Part shown: positions 52,822 to 56,108 of the stretch, one piece after another
Layout: the number at the start of each line of letters is the position of its first letter
How positions within the stretch are numbered: position 1 is the stretch's first letter
NCBI RefSeq assembly: GCF_900109725.1
Contig: NZ_FOBC01000002.1
Location: 1-56,108 of the forward strand
Direction: 5' to 3'
From: Halomonas daqiaonensis
GTDB taxonomy: Bacteria; Pseudomonadota; Gammaproteobacteria; Pseudomonadales; Halomonadaceae
DNA length: 56,108 bases
Made by a program: the position numbers and the translations under genes
Notes under the pieces: model-generated
Seen by the model: the letters and a program-made list of their open reading frames with translations, nothing else
What the model was told of the DNA's origin: nothing
Databases searched by the model: none

Positions 52822-54618
52822 ATGAACGACTACCGCCCCCCCTCTCCCGAGAAGCCCCCACCGCCGCCTGAGCCCGCGACTTCGGCGCTGCATGGCGCCA
52901 CTCATCGCAGCGGGCTGCGTGGCCTGGCGCGGCGCATGGTCAGCGATGGCCGGATGAGCGAGGCAGCCGCTGTGCGCGCCGAGACAGAGGCTCGCGAGGG
53001 CGAGATGTCGCTGCTGCAGCATCTGATCGAGGCGGGCATGGTGCCGGCCCGCCTGGCCACGCTAACCGCGGCCCGGGAGTATGGCCTGCCGATCATCGAC
53101 CTGGACGCCATCCGCCTGGAAAGCCTGCCGCCCGCCAAGGAGTACCCGGACAAGATCCTGCGCCGGCTGGGCGTGCTGCCGCTGGTGCGCCACGCGCATC
53201 AGCTGACCGTGGCCGTGCCCTACCCCTCCACGCTGGCCCTGCTCGACGAGTTGCAGTTTGCCACCGGCCTGACGCCGGAGGGCATTCTCGCCCCGGTGGA
53301 CCAGCTCGGCCCGGTATTGGAGAGCTATCTCGCCAACAGCGAGAAGAGCATGCTCGATGCCCTGGGCGATGTCGACGAGGCCGTGGGTCAGCTGGCCTTT
53401 GATGAGGGCGTGGTCGACGCCAGCGACGAGCAGGCGGCGGTGGCCGCGGCCGGCGACGACGCCCCCATCGTCAAGTTCGTCAACAAGATCCTGCTGGATG
53501 CGATCCATCGCGGCGCCTCGGATATCCACTTCGAGCCCTACGAGACCAGCTACCGGGTGCGCTTTCGCATCGACGGCATTCTCCACGACGTGGCCCACCC
53601 GCCCTTTGCCATGCGCACGCGCATCTCGGCGCGCCTCAAGGTGATGTCGAGGCTGGATATCTCGGAACGCCGCCTGCCCCAGGACGGCGCCATCAAGCTC
53701 AAGCTCTCCACCACCCGCTCCATCGACTTTCGCGTCAACTCGCTGCCCACCGTATACGGCGAGAAGGTGGTGCTGCGCATCCTCGACCCCAGCTCGGCGC
53801 AGATGGGCATCGAACAGCTGGGCTTCACGCCCGAGCAGCGCGCCATGTACGAGAGCGTGCTCGACGACCCCCAGGGCATGATCCTCGTCACCGGCCCCAC
53901 CGGCAGCGGCAAGACGGTAACCCTCTACACCGGCATCAATATTCTCAACCAGGTGGAACGCAACATCTGCACCGCCGAGGATCCGGTGGAGATCAAGGTG
54001 CCGGGAGTCAACCAGGTGAACGTGCTGCCCAAGATCGGCCTGACCTTCGCCAGCGCCCTGCGCGCCTTCCTGCGCCAGGATCCGGACGTGGTGATGGTCG
54101 GCGAGATCCGCGACCTGGAGACCGCCGAGATCGCCGTCAAGGCCTCCCAGACCGGTCACCTGGTGCTCAGCACCGTGCACACCAACTCGGCGGCGGAGAC
54201 GCTGAGCCGCCTGGCCAACATGGGCGTGGCGCCGTTCAATATCGCCAGTTCGGTGAGCCTGATCATCGCCCAGCGCCTGGCGCGGCGGCTTTGCAAGCAG
54301 TGCAAGCAGCCGGCGGACATCCCGCACGAGGTACTGCGCCAGCAGGGCTTCACCGACGACGAAGTGGCCAATGCCACCATCTACGAGCCGGTGGGATGCA
54401 AGAAATGCACCCAGGGCTTCAAGGGGCGGGTGGGCATCTACGAAGTGGTGCCGATCAGTGACGACATGAGCCACCTGATCATGACCGAAGGCAACTCCCG
54501 CGACTTCGACACCCAGGCGCGCAAGGAGGGCCACCCGGACCTGCGCCGCAGCGGGATCCTGAAGGTGATGCAGGGACTGACCAGCCTGGCCGAGATCAAC
54601 CGGATAACCAAGGACTGA
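52822..54618 (+). CDS. pilB: Type IV pilus assembly ATPase
   Basis: The protein has 598 residues. A Pro-rich head (PPSPEKPPPPPEPA) precedes an N-terminal MshEN-like domain (about 35-180). The AAA-type domain has Walker A GPTGSGKT (about 358-365), Asp box DIHFEPY, Walker B DVVMVGEIRD (about 421) and the His box STVHTN. Cys motifs CKQCKQ (about 490) and GCKKC bind zinc. PilB powers pilin polymerisation on the cytoplasmic side of PilC. It is divergent from pilA and leads into pilC. Confidence 0.97.
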   Translation: MNDYRPPSPEKPPPPPEPATSALHGATHRSGLRGLARRMVSDGRMSEAAAVRAETEAREGEMSLLQHLIEAGMVPARLATLTAAREYGLPIIDLDAIRLESLPPAKEYPDKILRRLGVLPLVRHAHQLTVAVPYPSTLALLDELQFATGLTPEGILAPVDQLGPVLESYLANSEKSMLDALGDVDEAVGQLAFDEGVVDASDEQAAVAAAGDDAPIVKFVNKILLDAIHRGASDIHFEPYETSYRVRFRIDGILHDVAHPPFAMRTRISARLKVMSRLDISERRLPQDGAIKLKLSTTRSIDFRVNSLPTVYGEKVVLRILDPSSAQMGIEQLGFTPEQRAMYESVLDDPQGMILVTGPTGSGKTVTLYTGINILNQVERNICTAEDPVEIKVPGVNQVNVLPKIGLTFASALRAFLRQDPDVVMVGEIRDLETAEIAVKASQTGHLVLSTVHTNSAAETLSRLANMGVAPFNIASSVSLIIAQRLARRLCKQCKQPADIPHEVLRQQGFTDDEVANATIYEPVGCKKCTQGFKGRVGIYEVVPISDDMSHLIMTEGNSRDFDTQARKEGHPDLRRSGILKVMQGLTSLAEINRITKD

Positions 54619-54736
54619 CAAGCGGCCAAGCGGCCAAGCGGCCAATATTATTGTGGGAGCGGTGCTCGCACCGCGAAAGGCGGAGAGCACAAAATTGCCG
54701 TGCAAGTCGAAGCGTCGAACCGACAGCTCCCACAAT
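54619..54736. repeat. GCCAAGCG repeats and REP pair between pilB and pilC
   Basis: Three 8-bp CGGCCAAG units (54621-54643) are followed by an inverted REP pair with outer arms ATTGTGGGAGC (54650-54660) and GCTCCCACAAT (54726-54736). The REP is closest to the half element upstream of pilA. It separates pilB and pilC by 200 bases, which is unusually far for this pair. Confidence 0.8.
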
Positions 54737-54819
54737 GGCTACAGCAGCACCGAGGCTTTAGGAGCACAGACCACAAAAACAGCTCCAATCACCAAAACGC
54801 AGGGACAGGGACGACGAAG

Positions 54820-56052
54820 ATGGCAACGAGAACCATGCGCAAGCCGCAGAAGACCAAGCTCTACCGCTGGCGGTGGACGGGGCTGGGGCCCAATGGCCGC
54901 AAGATGGGTGGCGAGATGATCGCGCCCAAGCGCGGCGAGGTGGAAAAGCTGCTCAAGGGCCAGAGCATCGCGATCAAGAATATCCGCCGCAAGAGTGCCA
55001 TCGGCGGCGGCATGGGTTCGATCAAGCCCAAGGACATCATGCTCTTCGCCCGCCAGATGGCGACCATGATCCGCGCCGGCGTACCGGTGCTGCAGGCCTT
55101 CCAGGTGGTGGCGGAGAGTCTCAAGAAGCCGGCGATGAGTGCCCTGGTGCAGGAGCTGATGAACGACGTGGCGGCCGGCTCCAGCTTCTCAGAGGCACTC
55201 AGGCGACATCCCCAACAGTTCGACCGGCTGTTCGCCAATCTGGTGGAGGCCGGGGAGCAGTCCGGTTCGCTGGACAGCATGCTCGAGCGGGTGGCGGCTT
55301 ACAAGGAGAAGATCGAATCGCTCAAGGGCCGCGTCAAGAAGGCGCTCTGGTACCCGGCGGCGGTGATCGCCGTGGGCATCGGCGTCACCGCCCTGCTGTT
55401 GATCAAGGTGGTGCCGCAGTTCGAGAGCCTCTTCCAGGGCTTCGGCGCCGAGTTGCCGGCCATGACCCGCATGACCATCGCCATGTCGGAGTTTGCCCAG
55501 CAGTACTGGTGGTGGGGGGTGCTGGGCCTGGCGGCCTTCATCTTCCTGCTGCGCGCCGCCATGAAGCGCTCCGAGGCCTTTCGCTATCGCATGCATGCGC
55601 TCTCGCTGCGCGTGCCGGTGATCGGCGACATTCTGGATAAATCCTCGGTGGCGCGCTATTCACGCACCCTGGCCACCACCTTCGGCGCCGGCGTGCCGCT
55701 GGTGGAGGCGCTGGAAACGGCCGAAGGTGCGGCGGGCAACATGGTCTACGAGCGCGCCATCGCCCAGATCCGCGAGGACGTGGCCACCGGCCAGCAGCTC
55801 AACTTCGCGATGCGCATGACGGACCAGTTCCCGGCGCTGGCGGTGCAGATGGTGGGCATCGGCGAGGAGGCCGGCTCGCTGGATGCCATGCTCAACCGGG
55901 TGGCGGACTACTACGAGGAGGAGGTCGACAACAAGGTGGATACCCTCACCTCGCTGCTCGAGCCCTTCATCATCGTGGTGCTGGGCGTGCTGGTCGGCGG
56001 CCTGGTGATCTCGATGTATCTGCCGATCTTCGAGCTGGGGAGTGTGATTTAA
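54820..56052 (+). CDS. pilC: Type IV pilus inner-membrane platform protein
   Basis: About 410 residues from the ATG at 54820; the upstream frame is judged non-coding because of REP sequence. It has two T2SSF domains, each with a cytoplasmic helical bundle and a membrane helix: FARQMATMIRAGVPVLQAFQ, then LEALETAEGAAGN, and membrane parts (AAVIAVGIGVTALLLIKVVP; IIVVLGVLVGGLVISMYLPI). It anchors PilB and pilin assembly. A basic N-terminal tail (KPQKTKLYRWRWTGLG) is typical. pilD would be expected downstream. Confidence 0.96.
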   Translation: MATRTMRKPQKTKLYRWRWTGLGPNGRKMGGEMIAPKRGEVEKLLKGQSIAIKNIRRKSAIGGGMGSIKPKDIMLFARQMATMIRAGVPVLQAFQVVAESLKKPAMSALVQELMNDVAAGSSFSEALRRHPQQFDRLFANLVEAGEQSGSLDSMLERVAAYKEKIESLKGRVKKALWYPAAVIAVGIGVTALLLIKVVPQFESLFQGFGAELPAMTRMTIAMSEFAQQYWWWGVLGLAAFIFLLRAAMKRSEAFRYRMHALSLRVPVIGDILDKSSVARYSRTLATTFGAGVPLVEALETAEGAAGNMVYERAIAQIREDVATGQQLNFAMRMTDQFPALAVQMVGIGEEAGSLDAMLNRVADYYEEEVDNKVDTLTSLLEPFIIVVLGVLVGGLVISMYLPIFELGSVI

Positions 56053-56061
56053 GCGCCGAGC

Positions 56062-56108
56062 GCCAAGCGGCCAAGCGGCCAAGCGGCCAAGCGGCCAAGC
56101 GGCCAAGC
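56062..56108. repeat. Tandem repeat of GCCAAGCG running off the window
   Basis: At least five and a half exact 8-bp copies follow the pilC stop and continue past the window end. The same unit occurs three times after pilB. Possibly a REP-associated or slippage-prone spacer. Confidence 0.85.

Noticed and set aside
53062..54735. Long minus-strand open frame of about 557 codons opposite pilB
   Set aside because: The His- and Gly-rich translation with no domain is typical of an antisense GC-rich shadow; pilB motifs are on the plus strand.

Overview
The window looks like a chromosome segment of a halophilic gammaproteobacterium, most probably Halomonas or a close relative. This is inferred from the high GC content, the type IV pilus genes, a PHA phasin, Wza/Wzb/Wzc with YjbEFGH export genes, and REP-like repeats of the GTGGGAGC type. 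No rRNA or tRNA genes and no CRISPR array were seen.

Layout. (1) 1-5155: the tail of an IS5 transposase, an orphan MbcA/ParS/Xre-type antitoxin, then a satellite-like element. That element has a P4-phage-like leader with mutually complementary segments and an early terminator, followed by three coding sequences joined by ATGA overlaps (small ORF, winged-helix-like protein, DEAH helicase) and a tyrosine integrase. (2) 5178-42546, minus strand: a roughly 37-kb Wzx/Wzy-type exopolysaccharide (or capsule/O-antigen) locus. In transcription order it holds wza, wzb, wzc, a polyprenyl-phosphate hexose-1-phosphate transferase, rmlB, rmlA, a VioA-like aminotransferase, a VioF-like formyltransferase, a WecF-like GT56 transferase, wzx, wzy, galE, two GT4-like transferases, a hexapeptide acyltransferase, a bi-domain oxidoreductase, wecB, wecC, a toxin-antitoxin-chaperone operon, a heparinase-like protein, a WbuB-like transferase and a second galE. 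(3) 42954-47027, plus strand: the divergent yjbEFGH (gfcABCD-like) operon. (4) 47194-49792: an IS3 element, a CopD-like membrane protein and a phasin. (5) 50061-56052: a PglL-like O-oligosaccharyltransferase next to pilA, pilB and pilC.

The sugar genes point to a repeat unit containing galactose (GalE), ManNAcA (WecB/WecC) and a dTDP-4-formamido-4,6-dideoxyglucose derivative (RmlA, RmlB, VioA-like, VioF-like). The unit would start on undecaprenyl phosphate, be flipped by Wzx, polymerised by Wzy and exported by Wza/Wzc under Wzb control. An exact 12-nt ops (RfaH recruitment) sequence lies just upstream of wza, and its 8-nt core recurs upstream of yjbE, suggesting both divergent operons are read under RfaH-type antitermination.

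The middle of the locus (19.4-25.4 kb and 29-37 kb) is crowded with IS elements and remnants: ISAs1, IS3, IS481 interrupted by IS110, IS1380, two IS630 copies, ISL3 with a target duplication, and a 95-bp MITE. This marks the serotype-variable part of the locus. The most notable features are an MqsR-MqsA-SecB-like toxin-antitoxin-chaperone operon with its own palindromic operator inside the polysaccharide locus, the P4-like immunity leader, the ops elements, and a galE copy whose catalytic Ser124 is Trp.
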